The translations under genes and the position numbers were made by a program. Below the pieces are notes generated by a model, which saw only the letters and a list, made by a program, of their open reading frames with translations, was not told the DNA's origin and did not search any database. From assembly GCA_963780895.1 (NCBI GenBank), contig CAWAEG010000011.1, positions 62,001 through 126,000 of the forward strand: a stretch of 64,000 nucleotides of DNA, in the 5' to 3' direction. The DNA is from DASQFI01 sp963780895 (GTDB lineage Bacteria; Acidobacteriota; Vicinamibacteria; Vicinamibacterales; SCN-69-37). Positions within the stretch are counted from its first letter, which is position 1. Each line of letters starts with the position of its first letter. Below are positions 25,939-35,006 of this stretch, in pieces.

Positions 25939-27018
25939 TCACGTGGCGTGGCGGAACGTGACCACGTCGCCGTCGGCGACCGGATACTCCTTGCCCTCGA
26001 GCCGGAGCTCGCCGTGCTCGCGGCACGCCGCGAGCGATCCGCGCGCGAGCAGATGGTCGCACCGGACGACTTCGGCGCGGATGAACCCGCGCTGGATGTC
26101 GGAGTGGATCGCGCCTGCGGCTTCCTCGGCCCGCGTGTCGCGCGGGATCGACCACGCGCGGCATTCGTCCTCGCCGACCGTGAAAAAGGAGATGTAGCCG
26201 AGCAAATCGTACGCGGCGCGAATCACCCGATCGAGGCCCGAGTGGACGAGGCCGAGATCGGCCATGAACGCGCGGGCATCGCCCGGATCGAGCTGCGCGA
26301 TCTCGAGCTCGATCTTCGCGCAGACGCCGACGATGCCGGCGCCCGTCGCCGCCTGGAATTCCAGTAACCCGGGCATCCGCGCCGCGTGTTCGGCGTCGGC
26401 GGCCTCGCGTTCGTCCACGTTCACCACGAGCAGCAACGGCTTGCCCGAGAGCAGCTGAAATCCGCGGAGCCGGCGCGTGTCGTCCGCCGAGAGCGCCATC
26501 GTGCGCACCGCGCGTCCGGCGTCGATCGTCTCGCGCGCGCGAAGCAGCACCTCCTGCTCCTTCTTCAGATCCGGCGAGGGATTCTTCTTCAGATCTTTTT
26601 CGAGCCGCTCGAGGCGACGCTCGACCACGCCGAGATCCGCGAGGATGAGCTCGTCTTCGATGACGCGCGCGTCACGCGCGAGATCGATCGACTGCAGCGG
26701 ATGCGGCACGGTGTCGTCACGAAACGCGCGCACCATGTGCAGCAGCGCGTCCGCGTTGCGATACGCCGCCAGGTCGTAGAGGGCCTTGGAATCGCCCCGC
26801 GCCGCGCCGACGTCCGCGAACTCCACTGTCGCCGGCACCCGTTTCTTCGGCTGAAACAGCGCGGTCAGCTGGTCCAGGCGCTCGTCGGGAACCTTCGTCA
26901 CGCCGACGTGAGCCTCGGCCTTGCCCGGGGCCTTCGGGGCGGCGTGGACGCTCGTGAGGAGCTGGAAGAGACTGGTCTTCCCCGACGAGGGAAGACCTAC
27001 GAGGCCGGCACGCAACAT
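25939..27018 (-). CDS. ychF: Ribosome-associated ATPase YchF (OLA1 family)
   Basis: This 359-residue P-loop protein of the Obg family has AGLVGLPSSGKTSLFQLL with the Walker A motif at about residues 5-14. VEFADVGAARG is the G3 region, and VVNVDE replaces the guanine-specific NKxD, as expected for the ATP-preferring YchF branch. A coiled-coil insert lies near 120-160. The C-terminal TGS domain ends with FIRAEVVRCDHLL and GKEYPVADGDVVTFRHAT. YchF binds ribosomes and takes part in stress responses. ATG at 27018 starts at the P-loop strand; an in-frame start nine codons upstream is less likely. It is divergent from the division cluster. Confidence 0.93.
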   Translation of the reverse strand: MLRAGLVGLPSSGKTSLFQLLTSVHAAPKAPGKAEAHVGVTKVPDERLDQLTALFQPKKRVPATVEFADVGAARGDSKALYDLAAYRNADALLHMVRAFRDDTVPHPLQSIDLARDARVIEDELILADLGVVERRLERLEKDLKKNPSPDLKKEQEVLLRARETIDAGRAVRTMALSADDTRRLRGFQLLSGKPLLLVVNVDEREAADAEHAARMPGLLEFQAATGAGIVGVCAKIELEIAQLDPGDARAFMADLGLVHSGLDRVIRAAYDLLGYISFFTVGEDECRAWSIPRDTRAEEAAGAIHSDIQRGFIRAEVVRCDHLLARGSLAACREHGELRLEGKEYPVADGDVVTFRHAT

Positions 27019-27123
27019 GTCCGGGCGCGGATGGTACCACGCCACCCATGTTTCGCTCTATTTTCGCAGAGAGAAAAAGCGGCGAAACAAAGACGTAAGT
27101 CGTGGTTTTTCTGTACTTTGCAA

Positions 27124-27152
27124 TTGACAGGTCCTGGGTGTACCTCTACCAT
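27124..27152 (+). promoter_or_regulatory. Promoter of the division cluster (TTGACA-N17-TACCAT)
   Basis: A perfect -35 TTGACA (27124-27129) is followed after exactly 17 bases by TACCAT (27147-27152). It lies 33 bases before the mraZ start, directly upstream of the putative MraZ boxes. An A/T-rich stretch precedes it. Confidence 0.7.
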
Positions 27153-27155
27153 TCG

Positions 27156-27180
27156 TGGACCTGGTTGGAGTCAGGTGGAG
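27156..27180 (+). promoter_or_regulatory. Putative MraZ operator: three TGG repeats at 10-bp spacing
   Basis: TGGAC, TGGAG and TGGAG start at 27156, 27166 and 27176, each separated by 5 bases. The known enterobacterial MraZ site is three TGGGN boxes with 5-base spacers just downstream of the -10; here the third box position is A. The last box overlaps the AGGTGGAG ribosome-binding site, so binding could block translation start as well as transcription. Confidence 0.6.
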
Positions 27181-27184
27181 CAAA

Positions 27185-27628
27185 GTGCTTCGGGGCAGCT
27201 ATTCCGCGAAAATCGACGAAAAGGGCCGGCTAAAAATCCCCAACGCCTTCAAGGCGACCGTGGAAGAGCGGCATGGTACCACCGGGCTGTACGTGACCAG
27301 CATAACGGGTGATTTCGTGCGGATCTACCCCATGCCAGTGTGGATGGCCGTCGAGCAGCGGCTGGCCCGTATGCCGAGTACGCATCCTGCCCGCCTGAAG
27401 TTTCTCGACCGGGTCAATTTCTACGGCCAAGTCAGCGAATTCGACGTGCAGGGCCGGGTGCTGATTCCGGTCCGATTGCGCGAGGCGGCTGCCATGAATG
27501 GCGACGTCGATGTCCTCGGGCAGGTGGAATACATGGACGTCTGGAATCACGAGCGGTTCGCCTCGAAGCTCCAGCGGGAGCCGTTCAACGATGACGACGC
27601 CCGGGCGCTGGCGGAGTTTGGGATCTGA
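27185..27628 (+). CDS. mraZ: Transcriptional regulator MraZ
   Basis: This 147-residue protein has two AbrB-like halves. Each carries the D-x-[KQ]-G-R pattern: KIDEKGRLKIP near residue 8 and EFDVQGRVLIP near residue 85. MraZ forms a ring that binds direct repeats upstream of its own gene and controls the division and cell-wall cluster. GTG at 27185 is chosen because the family normally begins just before LRGSYSAKID and because AGGTGGAG ends 4 bases upstream; a GTG at 27155 would place the promoter's downstream boxes inside the gene. It overlaps rsmH. Confidence 0.92.
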   Translation: MLRGSYSAKIDEKGRLKIPNAFKATVEERHGTTGLYVTSITGDFVRIYPMPVWMAVEQRLARMPSTHPARLKFLDRVNFYGQVSEFDVQGRVLIPVRLREAAAMNGDVDVLGQVEYMDVWNHERFASKLQREPFNDDDARALAEFGI

Positions 27629-28505
27629 CGCCGGGCATGCACCGGTTCTCGCGGCTGAGGTCGTGTCGATGCTCGCGCCGCGGGCGGATGGGGTTTACGT
27701 CGATTGCACGGTCGGGCTGGGCGGCCACACCACCGCACTTCTCGAGGCAGGAGCAGGACGCGTGATTGGCATCGATCGAGACGCGGGCGCCCTGGATCGG
27801 TCGCGTGAGCGGCTGGCGGGTGTTCCTGCGGTCGAGCTCGTTCATGCCGACTATCGCGAGATTGCCGAGGTGCTGGCCTCGCGCGGCCTCTCCGAGGTTG
27901 ACGGCATCGTGGCCGATCTCGGCGTGTCGTCCTGGCAGCTCGACGATCCCGAGCGCGGGTTCAGCTTTCGGCAGGCCGGGCCGCTCGATATGCGGATGGA
28001 TCGATCGAAGGGCCGGACGCTGGGCGAATGGCTGGCGACCATCGGCGAAGCCGAGCTCGCCGGCGTGATTCGCGAGTTTGGCGAGGAACGGCACGCGCGG
28101 CGCGTCGCGGCCGCGATCGTTCGCGCCCGGGACGCGGGCCGTCTCCAGACCACCGGCGACCTCGCATCGGTCGTCCGGCGCGCGGCGGGCGGCGGACGCT
28201 GGCAGCGGATTGATCCGGCGACCCGGACATTTCAGGCGCTTCGGATCGCGGTCAACGACGAACTCGCCGGGCTCGACGCCTTCCTCGAACGGGCGGCCGG
28301 GTCCCTCAAACGGGGAGGCCGGCTCGCCGTGATTGCGTTCCATTCGCTCGAGGATCGCGTCGTCAAGTGGACGTTCCGGCGGCTCGCCGCGGCCGGCGCC
28401 GTCGAGGTGATCACACGACGTCCCGTCACGCCTTCGGCTGAAGAAACGTCGGCCAACCCGCGTGCCCGCAGTGCCCGGCTTCGAATCGTGGAGAAGGCGG
28501 CATGA
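27618..28505 (+). CDS. rsmH: 16S rRNA (cytosine-1402 N4)-methyltransferase RsmH
   Basis: This 295-residue protein has HAPVLAAEVVSML at the N-terminus and YVDCTVGLGGHTTALL as SAM motif I. DLGVSSWQLDDPERGFSF, MRMDRSKG, IDPATRTFQALRIAVNDEL and VIAFHSLEDRVVK are all diagnostic of RsmH/MraW. It methylates C1402 of 16S rRNA. No ATG fits; TTG at 27618, overlapping the end of mraZ by 11 bases, gives the expected N-terminus. It shares an ATGA overlap with ftsL. Confidence 0.92.
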   Translation: MGSDAGHAPVLAAEVVSMLAPRADGVYVDCTVGLGGHTTALLEAGAGRVIGIDRDAGALDRSRERLAGVPAVELVHADYREIAEVLASRGLSEVDGIVADLGVSSWQLDDPERGFSFRQAGPLDMRMDRSKGRTLGEWLATIGEAELAGVIREFGEERHARRVAAAIVRARDAGRLQTTGDLASVVRRAAGGGRWQRIDPATRTFQALRIAVNDELAGLDAFLERAAGSLKRGGRLAVIAFHSLEDRVVKWTFRRLAAAGAVEVITRRPVTPSAEETSANPRARSARLRIVEKAA

Positions 28506-28891
28506 ACATCGATCTCGAATACGCCATCAAGAAAGACATCCAGAACAATCCGGTCGTCCGCGAAATCGACCTCCAGCAGAAACGTGAATTCAACCGGATG
28601 GTCTGGTCGGCCGCGGTCATTGTCGGCATGCTGCTGTTCTCCGCCTGGCAGCACTTCGAGATCGTGAACAACGGCTATCAGGTCGAGAAGCTTCGCCTCG
28701 AGAAGGCGGCGGAGGAGTCGCTCAATCGCAAGCTCCGGCTGGAGCTCGAAACGCTGCGACGCCCGCAGCAGATCGAGTCCTACGCCATCAAAACGCTGCG
28801 CATGTCGCCGCCGTCTTCGGCCGACACCATCGTCATCGAGCGGACGACCGCGTCCGCTCCGGCCCGTTCGATCGTCGCGGCACACCGGTGA
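28502..28891 (+). CDS. ftsL: Cell division protein FtsL-like
   Basis: This small 129-residue protein has a cytoplasmic N-terminus, a single membrane helix at about 35-52 (MVWSAAVIVGMLLFSAW) and a leucine-rich coiled coil with heptad spacing at about 60-90. This is the plan of FtsL, which joins FtsQ and FtsB to activate FtsWI. Sequence similarity in this family is low, so the call rests on topology and on position between rsmH and ftsI. It overlaps both neighbours by four bases (ATGA and GTGA). Confidence 0.85.
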   Translation: MNIDLEYAIKKDIQNNPVVREIDLQQKREFNRMVWSAAVIVGMLLFSAWQHFEIVNNGYQVEKLRLEKAAEESLNRKLRLELETLRRPQQIESYAIKTLRMSPPSSADTIVIERTTASAPARSIVAAHR

Positions 28892-30982
28892 ACGTCCTCA
28901 CCCGCCTCCTCCACCCACGCCGGCAGGCTCTCGATCCGCTCCGGACCGACGATCGGCCGGATCAGGCCTTCGAATCGGGCTGGCGTCCGAACCTCAAGCG
29001 CCGGATGCTCGTCGTGCTCGCGATCTGCGGCTGCTGGACGACGGCGATTTCCGCGCGCCTCGTGCAGCTCCAGGTCTTCCAGCACGATCACTACGTCGAC
29101 CTCGCCGAACGGCAGCAACTGCGTGAGCTGAGGCCGGCTCCCAAGCGCGGGGACATCGTCGATCGTCACGGACGTCTCCTGGCGTATTCGGTGGACGCCG
29201 AAGCGGTTGGCATCGATCCGTCGGAGGTCAAGGATCCCGCGAAGACGATGGACGCCGTGTGCGCGGCGCTCGGCGACTGCACCGCCCGGGAGAAGGCCGA
29301 GTTCGTGGCCAGACTCGCGAAGAGCGATCAGCGTTTCCTGTACGTGCGGAAGGCTCGCGAGGTCTCCCCAAACCAGTCGGCCCAGCTGGCCCGTCTGAAT
29401 CTTCCAGGAGTGGTGTTGCTGGAGGACACGCGCCGGTATTACCCGAATCTCGAACTGGCTGCGCACGTCCTGGGGTTCGTCGGCGACGAGAACACCGGAC
29501 TGGGCGGCATCGAGTCGTCGTACGACCCGAAGATTCGCGGCCGGAGCGGCCGTGTGTTGATTCAGAAAGACGCCCGCCGCCACCGCCTGCAGACCAGGGT
29601 CGAGGAAGAGCCGACGGCGGGCGCGACGCTCGAGCTCACGCTCGACCTGTACCTACAGCACATCGCCGAGCGCGAGCTCCGCGCGGGCGTGTTGGAGAAC
29701 CGGGCGCTCGGCGGCACCGCGATCGTCATGGACCCGCACACCGGCGGGATCATCGCGCTCGCCAACTATCCGACGTTCAATCCGAACGCGTTTGGCCGGT
29801 ACACGCCGGACCAGCGCCGCAACCGCGCCGTCCAGGATCTCTACGAGCCCGGATCCACCTTCAAGATCGTCACGGCCTCCGCCGCGATTGAAGAGGGGGT
29901 CGTCTCGCCGACCGACAGCATCGACTGCAGCCCCGGGTTCATCAAGTTCGAGGGGCGGAAGCCGATCAACGACGTGCACCGGTACGGCGTGCTCTCGTTC
30001 GAAGACGTGATCGTCAAGTCGAGCAACGTCGGGGCGATCCGGGTCGGCCTGCGGGTCGGAGCCGAGCGGATGGGGCGGTACGTGCGCCGGTATGGATTCG
30101 GCGAGGCGCTCGGCACGGACTTCGGGGGCGAAAACGGCGGGATCGTCTACAAGCCGTCTGAGCTCGACGACAGCGGGCTCGCGTCGATGTCGATGGGCTA
30201 TCAGATAGCGGTGACGCCGATGCAGATGGCGGCCGCCACGAGCGCGGTAGCCAACGGCGGCCTGCTCTTCGAGCCGCACGTCGTCCGCGCGCAGATTCGG
30301 GACGGCAAGCGGGCGCCGATCGCGCGAAAGACGCCGCGGCGCGTCATCACGCCGCAGACGGCGGCGATTCTGACGAGCATCATGGAGGGCGTCGTCGATC
30401 GCGGAACGGCCAAATCCGCGAAGCTCGATCGGTATCAGGTCGCCGGCAAAACGGGCACGGCGCAGAAGATCATCAACGGCCAGTACTCCCATACGGATTT
30501 CAACGCCTCGTTCGTCGGGTTCGTGCCTTCGCGGCGACCGGTCTACACGATCATCGTCGTCATCGACACGCCGCGCGCCGGCACGTTTTACGGCGGCAGC
30601 GTCGCCGCACCCATCTTCAAGAAGATCGCGGACGCCGCTTTGCAGCAGGGCGGCGTGGCCCCGTCAATCAACCCGATACCGCCGGTGGTCGTCGCGGAGC
30701 ACGACACCGTGCCGGCCGCCCGTGTCACCCGCGCTCGTCCTGCAGACGGTGACCGACCTGACCGGCCAGCCGCTGACGCTGATGCCGGACGTCCGCGGAC
30801 TGGCCGCGCGTGATGCGCTTCGCGTGCTGAGCGGCGTCGGCCTGACCGTTCGCATGACCGGATCGGGCGTGGTGGCGTCCCAGTCTCCGCTTCCCGGCCA
30901 GCCGGTCGAAGGCGGCGGGTGGGGCGTCCTCCAACTGCAACGGGTGTTCACCGCACCGCGTCCGCCGGGCGGTGACCGATGA
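28888..30982 (+). CDS. ftsI: Peptidoglycan transpeptidase FtsI with C-terminal PASTA domain (frameshifted)
   Basis: The transpeptidase has a membrane helix at about 48-65, a PBP dimer domain, and the active-site motifs STFK (in YEPGSTFKIVT), SSN and KTGT (in AGKTGTAQK). The first frame closes at 30813, but from about 30715 the next frame reads LMPDVRGLAARDALRVLSG, a PASTA domain. It ends with a TGA that overlaps the murE ATG exactly as other junctions in this cluster do. The true gene therefore most likely runs to 30982 with one surplus base near 30711-30722. It cross-links septal peptidoglycan together with FtsW. Confidence 0.9.
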
Positions 30983-32511
30983 CGCTCGGCGCGCTCATTG
31001 CGGCTGCGCGGACGCTCGCGCCGGATGCGCGCGCCCGAGTTGAGCAGTCCGGCCGCCAGACGGCCGCCGTCGCCACCGTCGCGCACGATTCACGGGCGGT
31101 CTCTCCCGGGTCGGTCTTCGTCGCCATCCGCGGACAGCGCGCGGACGGCGCGAAGTTCGCGGCCGATGCGGTCAAACGCGGCGCCGTCGCCATCGTCGCC
31201 GAAAGCGCCGCGCCGGCCGGCTTCCCGGTGCCGTGGATCAAGACGACGGACGCGCGCCTCGCGCTCGCGGAGCTGGCTGCCATCTTCTACGGCCGGCCGA
31301 GCGACTCCCTCACGGTCGTCGGCGTCACCGGCACGAACGGCAAAACCACGACCACCTACCTGCTGGCGTCGGTCTTCGACGCGGCCGGGATGCCGTGCGG
31401 GCGGATTGGCACCGTGACGTTCCGCATCGGATCGGGCGCGGGCGACGAGCGCGATGCCTCGCACACGACGCCGGAAGCATCCGAAATCCAGCGTCTCCTC
31501 CGGGAGATGGTCGATCGCGGCAGCAAGGCGTGCGCGATGGAAGTCTCGTCGCACGCGCTCGTGCTGCACCGCGTGGCCAACATGCGGTTCGCCGCCGCGA
31601 TTTTCACGAACCTGACCCGCGACCATCTCGATTTTCACGGCGACATGGCCCAGTACTTCGCCGCCAAGCGGCGGCTCTTCGAGATGCTGCCGGCCGGCGC
31701 GCCGGCGATCGTGAACGTGGACGATCCCAAGGGCGCGGAGCTGGCCGCCTCGCTCCCGCGCGTGACGACCTTCGCGATCGATCGGCCGGCAGACGTTCGG
31801 GCGACCCACCTGCACTCGTCGCTCGAAGGCCTGGCTTTTACCGTCGAGACCCCGCGCGGGACGATCGACATGCGATCCCCGCTGGTCGGCCGTCCGAACG
31901 TCTACAACATCCTCGGCGTCGTCGCGGCCGCAAGCGCGCTCGACCTTCCAGCCCCCGCGATCGAAGAGGGCATCGCGCGGCTCGAGCGCGTGCCCGGGCG
32001 GTTCCAGATCGTGTCGGCCTCGACCGACGACGTCCGCGTGGTCGTCGACTACGCGCACACCGATGACGCGCTCAAGAACCTGCTCGAGACGGCGCGACCG
32101 CTCAGCCCCGGCCGGCTCATCACCGTGTTCGGATGCGGCGGCGACCGCGATCGCACCAAGCGGCCGCTGATGGGTGCCGTCGCGGGCCGGTTGAGCGACT
32201 TCGTCGTGCTGACCTCCGATAACCCGCGCTCGGAGGATCCAGATCGGATCATCGAGGAAATCAAGCTCGGGCTCGCCCCGGCGCCGGAGCCGGGCGCGCC
32301 GAAGCGTCACACGACGCCGTTCGCGACCAGCCCCGATCGACGCCTGGCGATCGAGCAGGCGATCCGCTCGGCCAAACCGGGTGACCTCGTCATCATTGCC
32401 GGCAAGGGACACGAGAAATACCAGGTCATCGGCGATCGCACATTGCCGTTCGATGACGTCGAGGCCGCGCGCGCGGCGCTGGGCCAGCGCCGCGCGGCGT
32501 CGAAGGTGTGA
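30979..32511 (+). CDS. murE: UDP-MurNAc-tripeptide synthetase MurE
   Basis: This 510-residue Mur ligase has the ATP-binding loop GVTGTNGKTTTTYL at about 114-127, EVSSHALVLHRV, TNLTRDHLDFHG and the C-terminal TSDNPRSEDP. The DNPR motif is the specificity signature for meso-diaminopimelate, so the third stem residue is predicted to be meso-Dap. The end reads IIAGKGHEKYQ, as usual. It starts with an ATGA overlap with the corrected ftsI frame and ends with a GTGTGA overlap with murF. Confidence 0.95.
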   Translation: MTLGALIAAARTLAPDARARVEQSGRQTAAVATVAHDSRAVSPGSVFVAIRGQRADGAKFAADAVKRGAVAIVAESAAPAGFPVPWIKTTDARLALAELAAIFYGRPSDSLTVVGVTGTNGKTTTTYLLASVFDAAGMPCGRIGTVTFRIGSGAGDERDASHTTPEASEIQRLLREMVDRGSKACAMEVSSHALVLHRVANMRFAAAIFTNLTRDHLDFHGDMAQYFAAKRRLFEMLPAGAPAIVNVDDPKGAELAASLPRVTTFAIDRPADVRATHLHSSLEGLAFTVETPRGTIDMRSPLVGRPNVYNILGVVAAASALDLPAPAIEEGIARLERVPGRFQIVSASTDDVRVVVDYAHTDDALKNLLETARPLSPGRLITVFGCGGDRDRTKRPLMGAVAGRLSDFVVLTSDNPRSEDPDRIIEEIKLGLAPAPEPGAPKRHTTPFATSPDRRLAIEQAIRSAKPGDLVIIAGKGHEKYQVIGDRTLPFDDVEAARAALGQRRAASKV

Positions 32512-33911
32512 CGACCGCCGTGGGAGCGCTCGCGCTGACCGCGGACTTCGTGGCCCACGCCACCGGGGGCCGGCTCATCTCCGGCAATCCGCGAACCGTC
32601 TTCGAGAACGTCTCGACCGATACGCGATCGCTCGGTGCGGGCGCGCTGTTCATCGCGCTCCGTGGCGAGCGGTTCGACGGCCACGCGTTCGTTCCCGAGG
32701 CGGTTGGGAAAGGTGCGGGCGGACTGCTGGTTTCGGACGCGGTGCCTGCTCCCGGACCGGCGGCCGTCATCCAGGTTCCCGACACGCTGCTCGGACTTCA
32801 GAAACTGGCTCGCGAGGTGCGGCGCCGTTCGGTCGCCCGGGTCGTCGCCATCACGGGCAGCGCGGGCAAGACGACCACGAAAGAGATCACGGCCGAGCTG
32901 CTTGGCGCGCGGTATCGCGTGTTCCGGAACCGCGGCAACCTCAACAATCACATCGGCCTGCCGCTCTCGCTGCTCGAGCTTCGCCACGACGTGGACGTCG
33001 CCGTCGTCGAGCTCGGCATGAACCACGCCGGCGAAATCCGAACGCTCGTTCAGATCGCCGAGCCCGACATCCGCATGTGGACGAACGTCGGCGACGCGCA
33101 CATCGGCTTCTTCGGTACGCGCGAGGCGCTTGCCGACGCCAAGGCCGAGATCCTGGAACACCCGACGCCGGGCACCGTCGTGGTGGCGAATGCCGATGAC
33201 GATCTCGTCATGGCGCACGTGAACCGCTTCGCGGGCCGTCGGATCACGTTCGGCGAGAGCCGCGAGGCCACGGTGCGCGCGTCGAACATCGTGGACCACG
33301 GACTCGAGGGTTCGAGCGCGGACGTGGAGACGCCGGCGGGCCGGCTGCGTCTGACGGCGCGGCTCCCGGGCCGCGCGCAGATGCTGAACGTCCTCGCCGG
33401 CGTGGCGGTCGCGATGGAGCTTGGCGTCGGGGTCAACGCCATCCAGACCCGCGTCGAGTCGTTCCGGCCGCTGACCCGTCGCGGGTCGATGCGGACGTCG
33501 CCGGCCGGCGCGCGCGTCGTAGATGACTCCTACAACGCGAGTCCTGCCGCCATGCGCGCGATGCTCGCGGCGCTCGCGGCCACGCCCACCTCGGGGCGCC
33601 GCATTGCGGTGCTGGGCGAGATGCTCGAGCTTGGCGCGTCCGCCCGTGCGCTCCACGCCGATTGCGGTCGCGCGGCGGCATCGGCTCATGTGGACGAGCT
33701 GGTCGTGGTCGGCGGACCCGCTGCGGACGGGCTGGCGGAAGGCGCCGAGGCTGCTGGCGTGCCGCGCGCGCACATCCACCGGTTCGCCGACAGCGCCGCC
33801 GCGGCGTCGTTTGTCGCGCCGCTCGTCGGAGCCGACGACCTCGTGCTCGTGAAAGGATCCCGCGGGACCCGGACCGACGTGATCGTGGACCGGTTGATGG
33901 AGGCGGCCTGA
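32508..33911 (+). CDS. murF: UDP-MurNAc-pentapeptide synthetase MurF
   Basis: This 467-residue Mur ligase has STDTRSLGAGALFIALRG in the N-terminal substrate domain, ITGSAGKTTTKE as the ATP loop and NLNNHIGLPL, the MurF hallmark. ELGMNHAGEI and DDSYNASPAAM follow. It adds D-Ala-D-Ala to the UDP-MurNAc tripeptide. GTG at 32508 overlaps the murE stop, and its TGA overlaps the mraY ATG by one base. Confidence 0.94.
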   Translation: MTTAVGALALTADFVAHATGGRLISGNPRTVFENVSTDTRSLGAGALFIALRGERFDGHAFVPEAVGKGAGGLLVSDAVPAPGPAAVIQVPDTLLGLQKLAREVRRRSVARVVAITGSAGKTTTKEITAELLGARYRVFRNRGNLNNHIGLPLSLLELRHDVDVAVVELGMNHAGEIRTLVQIAEPDIRMWTNVGDAHIGFFGTREALADAKAEILEHPTPGTVVVANADDDLVMAHVNRFAGRRITFGESREATVRASNIVDHGLEGSSADVETPAGRLRLTARLPGRAQMLNVLAGVAVAMELGVGVNAIQTRVESFRPLTRRGSMRTSPAGARVVDDSYNASPAAMRAMLAALAATPTSGRRIAVLGEMLELGASARALHADCGRAAASAHVDELVVVGGPAADGLAEGAEAAGVPRAHIHRFADSAAAASFVAPLVGADDLVLVKGSRGTRTDVIVDRLMEAA

Positions 33912-35002
33912 TGCTCTTCCATCTGCTCGCGCCGCTCGAAACGCAAATCTCGGTGATGCGCGTGTTCGGGTACATCACCTTCCGCACCGCAGCGGCCAGC
34001 CTCACGGCGCTGGCGCTCAGTCTCCTGCTCGGCCCCTGGCTCATCCGCCGGCTGCGCGAATTCCAGATCGGTCAGGTCATCCGCACGGAAGGCCCCGCGA
34101 GCCACAAGCCCAAGGCCGGGACGCCGACGATGGGCGGGCTGCTGATTCTGGCGGCGGTGTTCGTGCCGACGTTGCTCTGGGCGGACCTGCGGAATCCCTA
34201 CATCTGGATCGCGGTATCGGCGACGGCGGCGTTCGGCGCGATCGGCTTCGTCGACGACTACCTGAAGGTCACGCGGAACTCGCATCACGGGCTCTTCGCG
34301 CGTTACAAGTTCGGCGCGCAGATGGTCGTGGGCATCGGCGTCGGCCTCGCGTTGTTGTACCTCGCCGGCCTCAATCCGCCTCCTTACAACACGCGCCTCA
34401 TCTTCCCGTTCTTCAAGGGGATCATCCCCGACCTCGGCGGCTGGTACGTCCTGTTCGCGATGTTCGTCCTGCTGAGCACCTCGAACACCGTAAATCTGAC
34501 CGACGGGCTCGATGGGCTCGCGATCAGCACGTTCGCCGTGGCCGCCGCGACGTTCACCGCACTCACGTATGTGACCGGCCACCGAGTGTTCGCGGAGTAC
34601 CTGAGTCTCGTCCATTTCGAGCCCACGTCGGAGCTCACCATCTTCTGCGGCGCGCTCGTCGGCGCGAGTCTCGGATTCCTTTGGTGGAACGCGCACCCGG
34701 CCGACATCTTCATGGGTGACGTCGGGTCACTGGCACTCGGCGGCGCGCTCGGCACCGTCGCCATCCTGATCAAGCAGGAGCTGCTGCTGCCGATCGTCGG
34801 CGGCGTCTTCGTGCTCGAAGGCCTGTCCGTGATCATCCAGGTCGCGTCATTCAAGCTCACGGGCAAGCGCGTGTTCCGGATGTCGCCGCTCCATCATCAC
34901 TTCGAGATCATCGGCTGGGCGGAACCGAAGATCATCACCCGGTTCCTGATCCTTGCGATCATCTTCGCCCTGCTCAGCCTCACCACGTTGAAGCTCAGGT
35001 GA
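33911..35002 (+). CDS. mraY: Phospho-MurNAc-pentapeptide transferase MraY
   Basis: This 363-residue polytopic enzyme makes lipid I from UDP-MurNAc-pentapeptide and undecaprenyl phosphate at the cytoplasmic face. Conserved sites are present in order: SHKPKAGTPTMGG, FVDDYLKV with the catalytic aspartates, NLTDGLDGLA, FMGDVGSLALGG and the histidine-rich SPLHHHFE loop. About ten membrane segments are visible. ATG at 33911 overlaps the murF stop. Confidence 0.95.
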   Translation: MLFHLLAPLETQISVMRVFGYITFRTAAASLTALALSLLLGPWLIRRLREFQIGQVIRTEGPASHKPKAGTPTMGGLLILAAVFVPTLLWADLRNPYIWIAVSATAAFGAIGFVDDYLKVTRNSHHGLFARYKFGAQMVVGIGVGLALLYLAGLNPPPYNTRLIFPFFKGIIPDLGGWYVLFAMFVLLSTSNTVNLTDGLDGLAISTFAVAAATFTALTYVTGHRVFAEYLSLVHFEPTSELTIFCGALVGASLGFLWWNAHPADIFMGDVGSLALGGALGTVAILIKQELLLPIVGGVFVLEGLSVIIQVASFKLTGKRVFRMSPLHHHFEIIGWAEPKIITRFLILAIIFALLSLTTLKLR

Positions 35003-35006
35003 CGCC

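Noticed and set aside
27155..27184. GTG at 27155 as the mraZ start
   Set aside because: It would add ten residues not typical of MraZ, overlap the promoter region and put the TGG boxes inside the gene; GTG at 27185 has a Shine-Dalgarno sequence.
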